From Paraphysomonas bandaiensis (lineage: Eukaryota; Chrysophyceae), in NCBI GenBank assembly GCA_965644295.1, contig CBFFRP010000264.1, positions 1 through 34,434 of the forward strand: a DNA stretch of 34,434 nucleotides, written 5' to 3'. Shown here piece after piece: positions 11,231 through 22,894 of this stretch (the first letter of the stretch is position 1; each line of letters begins with the position of its first letter). The position numbers and the translations under genes are program-made. The notes under the pieces were generated by a model. The model worked only from the letters and a program-made list of their open reading frames with translations. It was not told where the DNA came from and ran no database searches.

Positions 11231-11569
11231 CGCAGACAGCAAGCAGAATGTCGATATATTGCTAACCCAGGTTTTTTGACTCCTTAAGGTGAATAGCCTG
11301 GATGCTTGACTACAGCAGGCAGCCCTATAACCCGGATGATTTTATGGTGGGCCCATTCCCGGATGCCTGTTTTTATCAAGGCCCAAAGACGTCTACACAG
11401 GTGACACTAATCAGTGTCCCTTGTACCACACAAGCATTCGGCTGTGAGTGGGCAGAACAATATCTGCTGACTGTATATGCGGCTCACGTTAGCTTTCCGG
11501 ATAAAAAATATCACCGATAAGTATCCCCCAAAACACCACAAAATGGTGCGAGACCAACTTAATTGAGGG
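11231..11569 (+). repeat. Interspersed ~360-bp repeat, copy 2
   Basis: Full-length but degraded copy, from the CGCAGACAGCAAGCAGAATG start to the TTGAGGG end. The CCGG hairpin near 11497-11517 is decayed. It shares the CCCAAAGACGTCTACACAGG core with the other copies. Confidence 0.8.
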
Positions 11570-12255
11570 GCTAATATACATTTCCGATATCTTGAAACAA
11601 TGTAGAGTGTTTCATGATTGCAGTTATCCATATGCTCGTCTTATGGTGTTATACACGTATGTGTTCCTACTGTCGTACGCATTCATATTTCATTTAGTTG
11701 TGAAGTTTCTATGATGACAATGAGGGCAGTCAGTGAACTCTAGTCCATATCAACCTGTAGCCTCTATGAATAGCAACCATATGAGGACATGCATGCAATA
11801 CTACACTATGAACCGATCGTTTAACTAACCACAAGTATACTGTAACTGAATCATACAGTGGTGAGATGACGATGATGTTACCTTATCCTCAGCAGCTCGT
11901 AATGTGTATGACACTCTCCATGTGACTGCTGTGGACATACATGAGCACTGTGGACACCCAGCAGCACACCCAGCCGTATGTTTGTATGTACAGACTTGGA
12001 GTTATTTCCATCCACTCAATTCCTATTCATTGATGCTGATTGGTTGATATTCAGGATTGATGTGTACCAGTGAGTGGGTGTGTTTTTGTATATGGAGGTG
12101 TACAGTAGTCGCATGTATGTATGTGTATGTATGTATGAGGAGTGGTCATGGGCTCCTATTAATACCACCCCCCACCCCTCCATATACACTCTAATAACCC
12201 ACACACTTGGGTCTCACTTCACTGAACCCACTACAACTATCTCCTAGACTGAAAC
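11570..12255. other. Intergenic and promoter region upstream of NOC4
   Basis: No gene recognised. A short TATG-rich stretch occurs near 12112-12136. A CCACCCCCCACCCC tract lies about 80 bases before the NOC4 start codon. Confidence 0.45.
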
Positions 12256-14123
12256 ATGTCTGAAGTTGCTCGTATAAGGAGCCTGGAGGCGTGTATATTA
12301 TCCAGTAAGAAACATGCCAAGTCCACCACAGAGATAATCGAGGTAACCCCCTCCCTCATACATCTATACAGTGTGATATATGGCGATAGAAACTAATGGA
12401 TGATGACTGTGAGAAGGCTGTTAAATTAGCAGCAATGCACTCTATCAGGTGACGGTTGATACATGCACATACCCATACAGTCACACAGAGGGTCTCATAC
12501 GATGTGTTTAGGAGAGTGTTTGTCAACTTTTTGGAAAACAATTACTTCTTAAAGTCTACAGTGGAGTCTAGTGGTGACTCTGCTGTTGCGGAGAAGTTAG
12601 ATAAATTCAGAGCATGGTTAATGCAACAGTACAACACCGTCAAAGGAAAGATGCTTGACCTTTGTTGCTCGGAGAAGCTGAAAATTCAGGCAGCTGCTAT
12701 TAGAACTATTATAGAGGTAAGAATCTTAAATTGTGACTAAATATCTGAAGCCCTGGTGTAGTTTGTTAGGTATGAAAACACTTCCAGTGATTTATCGCAG
12801 TTGTTTGGAATGAAGACTCTTCACGCCCTGATCACTAAACTTGTCATGGGCCCCGATATCGATGTTGATATCCTGCTACTCTTACGTGAAGAGGTCATGA
12901 GTAAACCCGACTGCGAATATCACTCTTTACTTTGTCTGCGTCGTATACTCTCCGAAGAAAAGGCTTCAACGAGGGATCAGGTGAGTGATGGAGAGGAGAG
13001 GACACAAGTGATTCAGAACGCACTCGATCTTCTGCGAGTAGTAGAGGTGCCTGTAGACGGTATCGACGCCTCTGATTGCTTGACTCGTGTCTCCAACGTA
13101 GCAGAGGATAGTGACAATTCTGATGATGATGAGGAAGAGGATGATGAGTCGGAAGACGAAGGAGAGAAAGTGTCGGCATCCGTTATTGCAGCAAGGATGA
13201 GACGAAAGAAGCGCTCCGCATCTGGAGGTGCTGCTGTGCCCCGGCCACGCAAGAGGTGTCGCTTATCACGAGCCCAGCAGATAATGGATGTGGAGTGTCA
13301 TCGGAAAGAGTTCAGTCGGACATGGCTTTCACTGCTATCGCTTCCACTTACCGCTGTGCAACAGCGGACTGCACTAAAGCATCTGCCACAACATGTAATT
13401 CCCTATCTCCAGCAACCCGTACTGCTAGCAGACTACCTTTCGACGACTGTCAAGGCGGGTGGTGTGGTAGCCGTCCTCGCTTTAGAGAGCTTGTTTCACA
13501 TTATTGTGCATTACAACCTCGACTACCCGGACTACTTTTCTGCGTTGTATGAGCTGTGCTCTGTTGATGTAATGAGCGCTAGATACAGAGGAAAATTCAT
13601 GCGACTTCTACATGCAAGTCTAAAATCATCTAACATTCCTGCATATGTGGCTGGAGCATTTATCAAGAAACTGACACACCTGTGCCTGCATATTCCAGGC
13701 CCAAGTGCGTTGTTTTGTCTTGCACAAGTGATGTGGTTACTCCGACACCATCCAAAGTGTATGGTTCTCATTCATCGCGAAAAGCAATCTTCTGATGGAG
13801 TGATACCATTTGACTGCACAATTCCTCTGGAGAAGTGTGATGCACTCTCTTTTTCACTTCATGAAGCGAAGATTCTTCAGAACCACTACATCCGTGAAGT
13901 GGCAGAGTTAGCGACTGCCCTGGAGAACAACGTGCTGACCACGTCGACGTCTACTGAAGCCCCCCCGCTGGATGTGGAGCAGTTTATAGACTACAACTAT
14001 AAGGACATGATCGAAGAAGGACTCAAGGGATCAAAGAAATGGTCAGCGATGTCACATATTGTCCCTGAAAGTGGAACCTTTGTTAATCGTGGCCTTGTTG
14101 GAAAATGCTTTGGAAGTAGTTAA
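12256..14123 (+). CDS. NOC4: Nucleolar complex protein 4 (CBF/MAK21 family), 4 exons
   Basis: Model: exons 12256-12342, 12390-12448, 12491-12716 and 12801-14123; phases agree throughout, 564 residues (yeast and human proteins are slightly over 500). NOC4 pairs with NOP14 in maturation and nuclear export of the small ribosomal subunit. Evidence is the C-terminal half: an acidic linker (DSDNSDDDEEEDDESEDEGE) and a basic patch (RMRRKKR), as expected for a nucleolar protein. The conserved family block follows: FSRTWLSLLSLPL, HVIPYLQQPVLLADYL, GGVVAVLALESLF, YPDYFSALYELC, RYRGKFMRLLHASLKSS, VAGAFIKKLTHLCLHIP. The exon 3/4 acceptor at 12800 is chosen for phase; a nearer AG at 12769 would give an immediate stop. 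A donor-like CAGGTGAGTG at 12978-12987 lies inside the open frame and is probably coding. Confidence 0.9.
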
Positions 14124-14936
14124 TAGCTCACCGCGTTATCTAGCGCCGAATTTGCTCAGGTGATACGCATAGTAGATGTTTTTCTAATAATATTATTGGT
14201 ATTAATATATCCGAATAAGAAAGTTATGAAGCGGAATTATGTATTGTGGTCATGGTAGCCTCCGAGCAATGGAAATTAGTTCAGTGATAAGTGGCAATGC
14301 TCTGTGAACTGTGCTCTGTGACACTTGGAAATCATGAAAGCAAACTCATGAACTTCTCTAAATTAATACTATTTTTACAGGATGTATGTAGTAGTAACAA
14401 AACTAAGTAAGTGAAAATGGGCCACCAATACAAGGTATACGTGCGAATAGAGTAAACTTAACTGTAGCATTCAGATGCTACTACTCATTACAGCTACAAT
14501 GAAATTTTATGTTGAGTTCTACAATATGAGAGCAATTGAAAGCTGTAGTCATAAGGTATTTAAATTACTGTAGTGTACAGATGTAGTCTTATTAATCGTA
14601 TTGTGAGAATGAATGACGATAAGTATACAGTGGTAAAATGGAATATAGAATATAGTGACGATGCAAGTTGTAGTGACGAATCAAGATCGTCGTACGAGAA
14701 ATGAGTGGTAGTAGAGACAACATGAAATTGATGAATGATAAGCGATATTGCTTATAATTTATAATTCTCAGCATTGAGTATAAGTTTACCTTTTTGTTGT
14801 TAAGTTAATACTTCTCATATAATGTCAAACTTTGATATTCTATACACTAGCGGCTATAATGTATTATTCATAAAGATGCTAATTGCTAATTCCATACTAA
14901 TTGAGTAATCATTAATCAAAACCTCTCATATAGTCA
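14124..14936. other. AT-rich 3' intergenic region of NOC4
   Basis: Very AT-rich; no open frame with family features and no RNA gene seen. Confidence 0.45.
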
Positions 14937-15662
14937 GTACCAAGATATATTGCAATACTATTGTTAATAGTATTGATGGAGTTTTTAAACCGGCCCTACA
15001 ATACTATATTGCAATATATTGCCATATATTAGTATTACTATGATGACTAATCAGTAAGTAAACACATCCGTAGTTTTTTGTACTTGTCATTATAAGGTCT
15101 AAGGTCACTTGATAATCAAACCCACTACTCTTAACTAATTAAAAGTGTCCTCATATACTCATCCTCTGTGCCATCATCGGTGACATCATCATCACCATAT
15201 TCATCAAAGATTAATTGAAATATGCTTGCATCCGGCCACAACTGTTTCAGAAACAACAGCATATTAAGTGTAGTAGGATAAATACGTTCGCGCAACACTG
15301 ATATAATCAGTTCTGCTGCGCTGAACAGGCGCTCGCACGTATTGGTAGTACATACTACATGACTCGTGCACCTGTACTTAGATATTTCAACTTCCCGTTT
15401 TCTTCAATTTTTGAGCTGATTGAAGAATTTTTCCGCATTGCCAACTTCAGCTTTGTCAACCTCTGTATTGTTGCAATAATCACTATCTGAACGGAGATTT
15501 ATTTTTTACCCTACAGTTAAGAAGCTTTCTCTATATGACTATCATAATATTGATTGCAATATATTGTGAGCTACTTTAACAAAAACAATATTGATGGAAT
15601 ATTGGATCAGTCCACCAATCAATATATTTTACAATATATTGTTCCCTATCCCTGGTACCGAG
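14937..15662 (-). mobile_element. hAT-type DNA transposon, internally deleted copy A
   Basis: The right end (15632-15654) reads inward on the minus strand as CAGGGATAGGGAACAATA and continues, a hAT-like CAGG terminus. The left end keeps the inner terminal repeat (ATATTGCAATACTATTG) but lacks the outer ~14 bases. Flanking GTACCAAG (14937-14944) and GTACCGAG (15655-15662) look like an aged 8-base target duplication. Reading minus from about 15480 to 15137, the C-terminal hAT dimerisation region is preserved: CERLFSAAELIISVLRERIY, then LNMLLFLKQLWPDASIFQLI. Most of the transposase (BED finger and DDE parts) is missing, so this is a non-autonomous derivative. Confidence 0.75.
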
Positions 15663-16054
15663 TATACGTACATATAGTACTTGGAGTGTCTAAGTCTATG
15701 TAGTTACTTCAAACTTCAAATTTCCATATATATCCGACGTCAGCATTCTGAATTTTATGAAATGAGAATGAGCACACAAGCATGCGCTAATAATCACATA
15801 TCTCTATAATAATAACAGACTAATTTTTGCTCAAAAATCTCAAACCCTTACAAATAGATAGAGCAGCTTTACGTAGTTATTTAGTTAACACCGTTATTCG
15901 AATTGTAAGCAACGCAGATAATCCAATAGCTGCATTAACATTCAACTTGCTACTATTCAACCTATAAAAACAACGGTCATGAATCATCCCACCGCTCTAA
16001 TAACAACAACACATATCGACCTCCTTGACACTCCGAGCTGATGAACCATAAGAC
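15663..16054. other. AT-rich intergenic, no gene seen
   Basis: Downstream of VPS26 (minus strand); no feature recognised. Confidence 0.4.
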
Positions 16055-17668
16055 CTAGTGCAGCTCCTTCCGCCAAAGGATAATCTCCTGCTGCTTAAAA
16101 TATCTCCTGTCTTCCTCATCAATAAGTACCAGGTTCAGGTAATACTTGACAGAGAATGTGTTGTTAACTGATCGATGGGTAGGTGTCAGTGGAAGATGAC
16201 TGAGAAACATTCGGATAGGAATGCACTCTCCCTTGACGGGTGCCCCATCCATGAGCTCGAATTTAGTTATATTCTCAGACTCATTATAGCTGTTCTGTCC
16301 ACTTCCAGCAGACTCACGGCGGATAACTGCGAGTTCCATATGTTTGATCTTAATCCGGACCAACAAAAAGTATATCTTTCCCAATACAACATCCTAAAGA
16401 ATTAAAAGTTTTCATCGCCTAAACCAGATGGATTCAAGGATATCACCTTCAAGTGGTACTTCTGCTTATCATACTCGAATTCAATGTGCAAACAGTCTTC
16501 AATTCCTACCTCCATCTTAAGCGGCTGTGGGGCTGGAGCGTCACCAGACGCTGGGTCTTGTGTAATCTGAAGATACATATGTTGCCGTCAGCAGAAATAG
16601 GCACACATCAACTAATTGAAAACGGAAAATATAGCATGTCACTGAAACAGAAAAAGTTCGCACCGCTGAAATATTTTGCACAAGAATATCCTGCTCATTC
16701 GAAAAACTTCCGTTGTAGTTTCTTGTAATGGTTACTCGCACTACATAGCGCAAGCGCACATTCAGACCAGAGTAAGACTCATAAGGCTTCTCCGTGCTGA
16801 AGTCAAATGGGTATTCCTGAAAAGTAAATATTACAGAAAAGTAAAAAATTATCGTCATATCTTATGAAAATGATAAGAAAAGGCCAATACAGACTACGTG
16901 AAATACCATAACATACTTTGGAATTATTCAAAGATCCAGAAGGCTCAAGTTCCCTGACGAGAGTGGTGAATTTGACGCTATTTCCTCGATCATAATATAA
17001 GTCTGTTACCAACACATTAGAATACTAAAACATTAGCATCTCACTTACCAATTAAGCCTATCATTTCAATCTTGATTCCCAGATGATCCACTTTTTTTCC
17101 AGCCGGAACAACAATTTCAACAGTCCCCTTAACGGGCTGCGATACCATATCACCATGCATCGTATTACAATCCAGCATATCATCATACAACATATCGTCT
17201 TATAGAATACAGTACATCATCATGCACTATATTACCATATAATATAATCATATCATCACCATGCAACATGTCACCCTAAAGCATACCACCATACAGCATA
17301 TCACCACACGGTATATCATACGGCATACAGCAAATCACCATATAAATTATATCATATCAGCATACAGTACATCATCATGCAGCATATCACTATACTGCCT
17401 ACCACTACATAGAATATATATGTCACATACATACATCACAACAGTGTGCAGTCGATATCATATCAGTATACACCATCACCCACCTCCTGGCCCTCATATA
17501 TTAACAACTCCTCTGTCTTATCACTCCCTGGTAATTTAACCTCCTTCTTGAGGCGTTCTTCTGATCCAGAGAACTTAATAGCGATGCTGGGTCCAGAGCC
17601 AAAGCGAAACTATCCATACACACATACAGTTACTTGTCACGTCATCCTTATCACTGAGATATTACCAT
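16055..17668 (-). CDS. VPS26: Retromer subunit VPS26, about 7 exons
   Basis: Model (minus): 17668-17666, 17609-17484, 17136-17049, 17002-16917, 16816-~16682, 16566-16447, 16393-16055; about 298 residues (human VPS26A 327). VPS26 is the arrestin-fold subunit of the endosomal retromer, which recycles cargo to the Golgi and plasma membrane with VPS35 and VPS29. Conserved blocks: [83 protein letters not shown] and [20 protein letters not shown], ending LWRKELH. The first coding exon appears to be the ATG alone, followed by GTAATA; the next exon starts [13 protein letters not shown] as in the family N-terminus. The donor of exon 5 is uncertain (16681 or 16663; both keep frame). The usual variable tail after LWRK is almost absent. 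Confidence 0.93.
17137..17483 (-). repeat. Degenerate CATATCA/CATACAGCA repeats inside a VPS26 intron
   Basis: This 347-base intron is by far the longest in VPS26. On the plus strand it is made of irregularly repeated words such as CATCATACA, CATATCACC and ACAGCATATC, probably a decayed minisatellite. No coding potential. Confidence 0.6.
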
Positions 17669-18067
17669 TGAATATTCGATATTAGTGTACACGGCGAGGA
17701 GGGGGAGGGCAACTGTGTATGTGTTGGGGTGATAGCACTGCAGGTCTGTGCAGATAGTTATCTATAGCACATATATACATGTATATACAGATACACACAC
17801 ACACACACACGCATCATACACCAGGATCCCCACTCTGCATGTGGAGCATATGGATACCTGCTGCTGTATACAGTATATAGTACACCGGTATATGGTATAC
17901 AGCACCATACCACAGCTACTATATATGTACTCGTGTACTCTGTTGTCTACAAGAGAATCCAATATTGCATCAGTACGTATTCCTGTTGTATTCTACTCTA
18001 TATCTTTTAGGTAGAGACGTGTTTTTGCTATGGTTACTATAAAATACAGCAGGTGTATGTATGTATG

Positions 18068-18099
<32 letters not shown>

Positions 18100-18366
18100 T
18101 ACATAGGTGTGTAACATCTCTGTCTTAACGCACAGTCTCAATAGCCACACACAGATACACAGAACACATATAATCAACACCAATCCACCAGCACCTCATC
18201 TCCTCCCCTCCCCCTACTATCTCTCTTATGAATTGTTGGGATCTGTATGATCTAGAGCCCTCTGGAGATGTGTGTCTGTCTTATCGAACAACTGACTCTT
18301 ATCGCACTAAAGCCGACTGGTAATCCACCTCTAGCGCCCCTCTCATAGTATGTGATGTGTAATACA
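17669..18366. promoter_or_regulatory. Divergent promoter region of VPS26 and the TBC gene, with microsatellites
   Basis: About 700 bases between the two opposed start codons. It holds an (AC)n run at 17792-17810, a palindrome-rich TATAC segment near 17868-17905 and a (GTAT)n tract at 18053-18100. No open frame of interest. Shared control of the two genes is possible but not shown. Confidence 0.45.
18053..18100. repeat. (GTAT)n microsatellite
   Basis: Tetranucleotide GTAT tract with one interruption. The same tetranucleotide, in complementary orientation, forms tracts at 31.26 and 32.58 kb. Confidence 0.9.
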
Positions 18367-21244
18367 ATGTATTATGCCTGTAGTGTCTCGGAGGCTCTCT
18401 CTAATGGGGTTATGCTCACTCGTATGAAGCAGTTAGTGTGGGAGGCGATATCTAGTAAATGGTGAGACATGAACACTTATCGCTACACGCTGTTCAATGC
18501 TGTGTATATGTTACATGTATAGCACGGCTAAAGATGTCAATGAGGAAAATATGGATGAAGTTATCTCTAAGGCCATAATGGAAACTGGCATAAAAAATGT
18601 GAGCTAATTGGGAAGCAAAAGCCTTGATAATAGTGATTCATGATTTTTATCACATAGATACTGGCTAGTATTACCGTGCGCCTTCTCGAAAAGAATCGCC
18701 CGATAGAGGCCCAAATTGAACCTCGGATAGTCGCCTGTACCGGTGGTAATGATGTTGCTGGTAGTACTGACTCCCGCCCCTTATATTGCAGGTAGTTGTG
18801 TTGTGAGAGTGTGGCAATATGTCTGCTTCTTTGGGGGTCTGTGTATAGTGAGTTGATGTTGTACTTTATGTCTAGATTTTCCGAGCATGAACGAATGCCT
18901 CCATTTAAAACAGCAAGACTGGCATGGGAGCAGGGAATAAATGAGGAACTCGTTGCCATCGCGGCCGAAAAGAAAAAGCCGTTTGCAAACCTGATGTAAG
19001 CTTGTGTATATACTAAGGCAGATAACCATCTACCTTTGAGTATTAGCTTTTAGATATGAAATATAAACATTCCCTGATGAGCTCTGCTTGCACCCATTGC
19101 CTATGTGGTGGTATTGTGTTATACTTTCAGTGTACAAAATTTTGTCCTCTCGATTTTGATATAGACAGCAATAATATTTTGTTGGATTAGGTCAGGGGAC
19201 GTTTTATCACACCCCTTGTTGGAAGAGCATGTATCTCTTGCTGCACGACAGGACGTAAGGTTCCTTTTCGATAGGTATACACATGACCTACAGCTATGCA
19301 TATATTTAGTGTTGGTATTTCAGTGATGATTTACTTGACACGATCGTAAGAGTGCGCCCAGAAAATATACAACCGTCGTACATAGATCGTACGATAGGCC
19401 TGATCAAGATGCCACTTCGGACACCAACTCTACAGGAAGTATCTCAAAAGTAAGTTTGCGTGCGCCATGAACATCCTTATTTATTGTCTATTTTTTAATT
19501 CAAGGTTTCCTGATCTCTGTCCTTCTATCATGCACGTGGGAATAGATGACGATGGTTCAGGTCAACACTCAGCCCGTTTCTTTCAGTCAAGGTGATTTTC
19601 TAAACGTGTGTGTTATGTATGCTATACATAGTATAAGGGTACAAAACATGGATTATAAAGCAACTGGATATAAAGCTGACTGTATAGAAATATATTATTA
19701 TAGTTACCCGTTAAACATAATTGTGTGTAGATTGGCCGAAGCGCAAGAGATTATTGCTTCAGGAAGTGTGTTAGAGGCAAGACGATTTCTCACACGGGGA
19801 TGCCCTCCTGCCTTTCGCGGCAGTTTATGGTGAGAATTGTTGATGACAGTGAGTACGTTTCGTACGATTCCAACTACAATTTTTCGCAATTAGTAGTCAC
19901 TACTAATATTTACTCTATTTCGTGTCAGGAGAATGGCACACTGTCTTCCACCTTCTATTTCTCGGAAAGAGCGTTTGACCTTCTTGAAATTAAAGGATAT
20001 GTGCAATGAGATCGAATTACTAACAGACGATCTGTATGTAATGGATGTAATAACTTTCTGCGATGACACAAGATATTTTGTATTTGAGGTAGGCACTTAT
20101 GTGTGTTCCACCATGGTGGGTTTATCTGCTGCATTCGTACTGTCGCTGTAGGTATTTTCTAAATTGGTGGTAGTATGTATTTTTGTGGACGAGTTTTTTC
20201 TGAATAACGGTGTAACACTTTCCACTGTGTACAGGATAAACTACGCCTTGTGGCCCTATGCTTCTCACGAGATGAATGGGTCTCTAAAAACAGTCAATAT
20301 CAAGTGCACAAACCCCTAACGGGGCAAGTACATTTATGTGGTCACAGGGCCTTCACTGCGTCAACTCCGTCTCCCCCTTGTGGGCTTCAACCATTTCTTG
20401 GTTTTGCTGCTTATCTCAGCCCCCTGTGTTATCTATATGGTGACTCCGCAGACCTGTACTCCGTTTGTAGGGCATGGTTTTGTGGTGTATGGTGTCGCAT
20501 GAACGTAATCAGTGGAGATGAAGGGTGTCTGCCACATATCTGTGCAATATTCGAATCTCTACTCTTGCAAGTAGATTTACGTCTGTTTCTTCATTTAGCC
20601 AGAGTGGGAGTTCAACCATTGCATGTAAGCTCCTCTTAAGTTAATGCCTAAAACTGACTAGTATATGTAATTACAAACCGAATTTATCTGTATTCATGAT
20701 GTTGAGCAGGTGGCGCTTCCGTGGTTACAATTAGGGTTTGTGGGTTATTTAGAAGTTGACCAAATTCTAATGCTCTGGGATAGGATTCTAGGTACGTCAG
20801 CTACATTTTATGTGCACTTGATATGTGAGTGACGGTTAGGTTTATTGCATCGTACTGTCAATTTTGTAAATATTCCAGTGTATGTTGTGTTGTTGTTTTC
20901 CACACTTGAACTGTAGGAAATAATTGGTGCAGAATCCGTTTTTTATATAAACCTAATCTATGTCTTATGTGCAGGATATATGGATACCACTCTTTTGGCC
21001 GTTCTTGCGGCAGCTATATTTGTGTATCGATCAGAGACACTCATGAAGGTACCGTGTAAAATTATGTGCATAAAAATGCACAATGCTGACCATGTGTTGG
21101 GAAAAACTTGTTGCAATCTGTTGTAGTTTGTTTTTAACATCGTGGCAGTGCGATGATGCGGCGGAGGTGAATGCTGTGTTAATGGAAGGATCACATTTGA
21201 AAGTGCTGCCACTTCTTCAGTTTTTCCTCTTTTCAGACAAATAG
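18367..21244 (+). CDS. TBC1D19: TBC1D19-like Rab-GAP-domain protein, 13 exons
   Basis: Exons: 18367-18461, 18523-18598, 18658-18791, 18876-18995, 19191-19274, 19324-19449, 19505-19591, 19731-19829, 19929-20088, 20235-20624, 20710-20791, 20975-21048, 21149-21244; all phases agree, 540 residues (human TBC1D19 about 526). TBC domains usually speed GTP hydrolysis by Rab GTPases. Blocks typical of this orthologue: IGLIKMPLRTPTL, IMHVGIDDDG, RRFLTRGCPPAFRGSLW, YFVFEDKLRLVALCFSRD, LGFAAYLSPLCYLY, FESLLLQVDLRLFLHLARVG, QILMLWDRILGY, LLAVLAAAIFVYRSETLM and KVLPLLQFFLF at the end. The start codon is chosen because it opens the first in-phase exon (MLTRMKQLVW inside). The canonical arginine and glutamine fingers of active TBC proteins (IxxDxxR, YxQ) are not seen. 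A further open segment at 21360-21491 follows an AG but is outside this model. Confidence 0.92.
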
Positions 21245-22001
21245 CATCAGAATATATAATTGACGTAATGTGTTGGGTTAGTTTACTTTGGTATAGTTTT
21301 GTGGTGTATGGCACTTTAATGTGTAAATAAGACTATTGCCACGTGTTGTTGTGATATAGGCGTTGCCTGTTCAACTGCCATCTCATTCCAATGAGTATGA
21401 TTCTGACACATATGACAACAAGTTTCTTAAGCCACCCTTTCCTGTATATGGAAATCAGGAGAGGGATGATGAAGTATCTGACCTGCAATGATCTATACTC
21501 TAATCTCTAATATAATACTTCATGAGATATAGCATTGCAAGTATTTTTCATTCATGGAATCCAGTGTGCATGCTTACTTGGGTTAGTGCACCTGTTGACT
21601 TTCGTTGAAACGACCATGTCTACCGTAACTTACTACATAAACTGCTTGAGTTGTGATTCATTATGGGTGTTAAGCGGGGAATAATTCTGGTAATATTAGC
21701 TTTAGCTCAGTCTTGCAAATGTCTTTGGTCTTTTGAGGCACAAATTGAGATGTTGTCTTGTGAGTTCGTTTCCAGTGAATAATAATCTGTGCTTGAACTC
21801 TTCCGGTAACTTGTTCTTGCATGCATTTTCCACAGCGTTTATTTAGCAGTTATAGTGGGTCTTCATTAGTCTGACAGATGTAGCTCACTGAAATCATTCT
21901 TCTTCGTCAAATTCGGTAAATCTAGAAGCACTGGTAGATTAACGTGGATAGCATGTCGTTATCTGCAATGATATGCATATACGAACAATATGGCAGGATT
22001 T
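21245..22001. other. Intergenic, with an open segment that may be an alternative 3' exon
   Basis: From 21360 to 21491 a frame of 43 codons (ALPVQLPSHSNEYDSDTYDN and on) is open on the plus strand after a TATAG acceptor. It could be an alternative last exon of the TBC gene or part of its 3' UTR. The rest shows nothing recognisable. Confidence 0.35.
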
Positions 22002-22235
22002 CTAACAATATCCAAATAAACGAGGCACTCCTCCTGAAGACATACATCCTTCACTGAACAGACATTCTTCACTATCTTGACGTTTGTCCAGTTTCCATAT
22101 AGCTTCCAGTCTCATTGTATCGGGAACTTGAACCTGCTCTCGATAGTACCGGTTTACGATCTCGAGAGCTTCAGAAACAGATAAAACTAGACGTCGAATG
22201 TAGAAGTAATGCATGTGTTCTTTCGCTCCAGCCAC
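22002..22235 (-). CDS. Unrecognised reading frame, possible last exon
   Basis: On the minus strand a frame with a well-balanced composition ends at TAG 22002-22004. It includes LSVSEALEIVNRYYREQVQV and DTMRLEAIWKLDKRQDSEEC. A candidate acceptor (GACGTCTAG) lies at about 22188-22180, so the exon may begin there and not at the ATG-like codon at 22235. The sequence upstream contains the 106-bp tandem duplication. I do not recognise a family; it may be a real last exon or a decaying gene. Confidence 0.35.
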   Translation of the reverse strand: MAGAKEHMHYFYIRRLVLSVSEALEIVNRYYREQVQVPDTMRLEAIWKLDKRQDSEECLFSEGCMSSGGVPRLFGYC

Positions 22236-22404
22236 TTGTCCATGATGTTGTCCTCTTTGTACTTGTTGCCGTATTGTCAGCCTGTCTCATCGGACGCACC
22301 TCCAGCTCCTATTATCCATCCGTGTTCGCCGCCACAAAGATTTTGCGGGATTTCTCATCACTATGAAAGATTAACGTATGTAGTTCGCACAGTTTCCACC
22401 AAGG

Positions 22405-22616
22405 CCATGTTCACCTTCCCATTCTCTAACAAAGATTACGCGAAGCTTCTCGTGACCACGCCAGGCCCAGTATTGGCCTTGTGTGGTTTTGGCTGAGACC
22501 TCTCCTTCTTCCATGTTCACCTTCCCATTCTCTAACAAAGATTACGCGAAGCTTCTCGTGACCACGCCAGGCCCAGTATTGGCCTTGTGTGGTTTTGGCT
22601 GAGACCTCTCCTTCTT
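22405..22616. repeat. Perfect tandem duplication, two units of 106 bp
   Basis: Unit 1 is 22405-22510 and unit 2 is 22511-22616, identical by eye, starting CCATGTTCACCTTCCC and ending GACCTCTCCTTCTT. The length is not a multiple of three, so any frame through it is shifted. On the minus strand one frame through a unit is open and protein-like (WAWRGHEKLRVIFVREWEGE). A weaker related stretch may lie near 22310-22360. Confidence 0.9.
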
Positions 22617-22894
22617 CCTAGAATGTGCGAGAATATATGGATTACGCAAGTATATAGTGTAGATCTAGCTAAAGCTTGCTTGATGCTTGTCACCACACAC
22701 AAAAATAAACCATTTATAGTGTAATATATATATCAACAGTAGCACTTCACTAAAAGGTACGACGCTCTCGGAATGTGGCAATTTCAATTTTTCCGCATCA
22801 ACCAAATGCCTTCCGTCCAGTCGTCCAGTTAATCATTCCAAATTGATCAAACTTCGGAATCTGTTTCCAGTCCGAACTACCACATTATATCAAC

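Noticed and set aside
12979-12987. Strong donor-like GTGAGT inside NOC4 exon 4
   Set aside because: The frame continues open and family-like on both sides and no needed acceptor follows; treated as coding.
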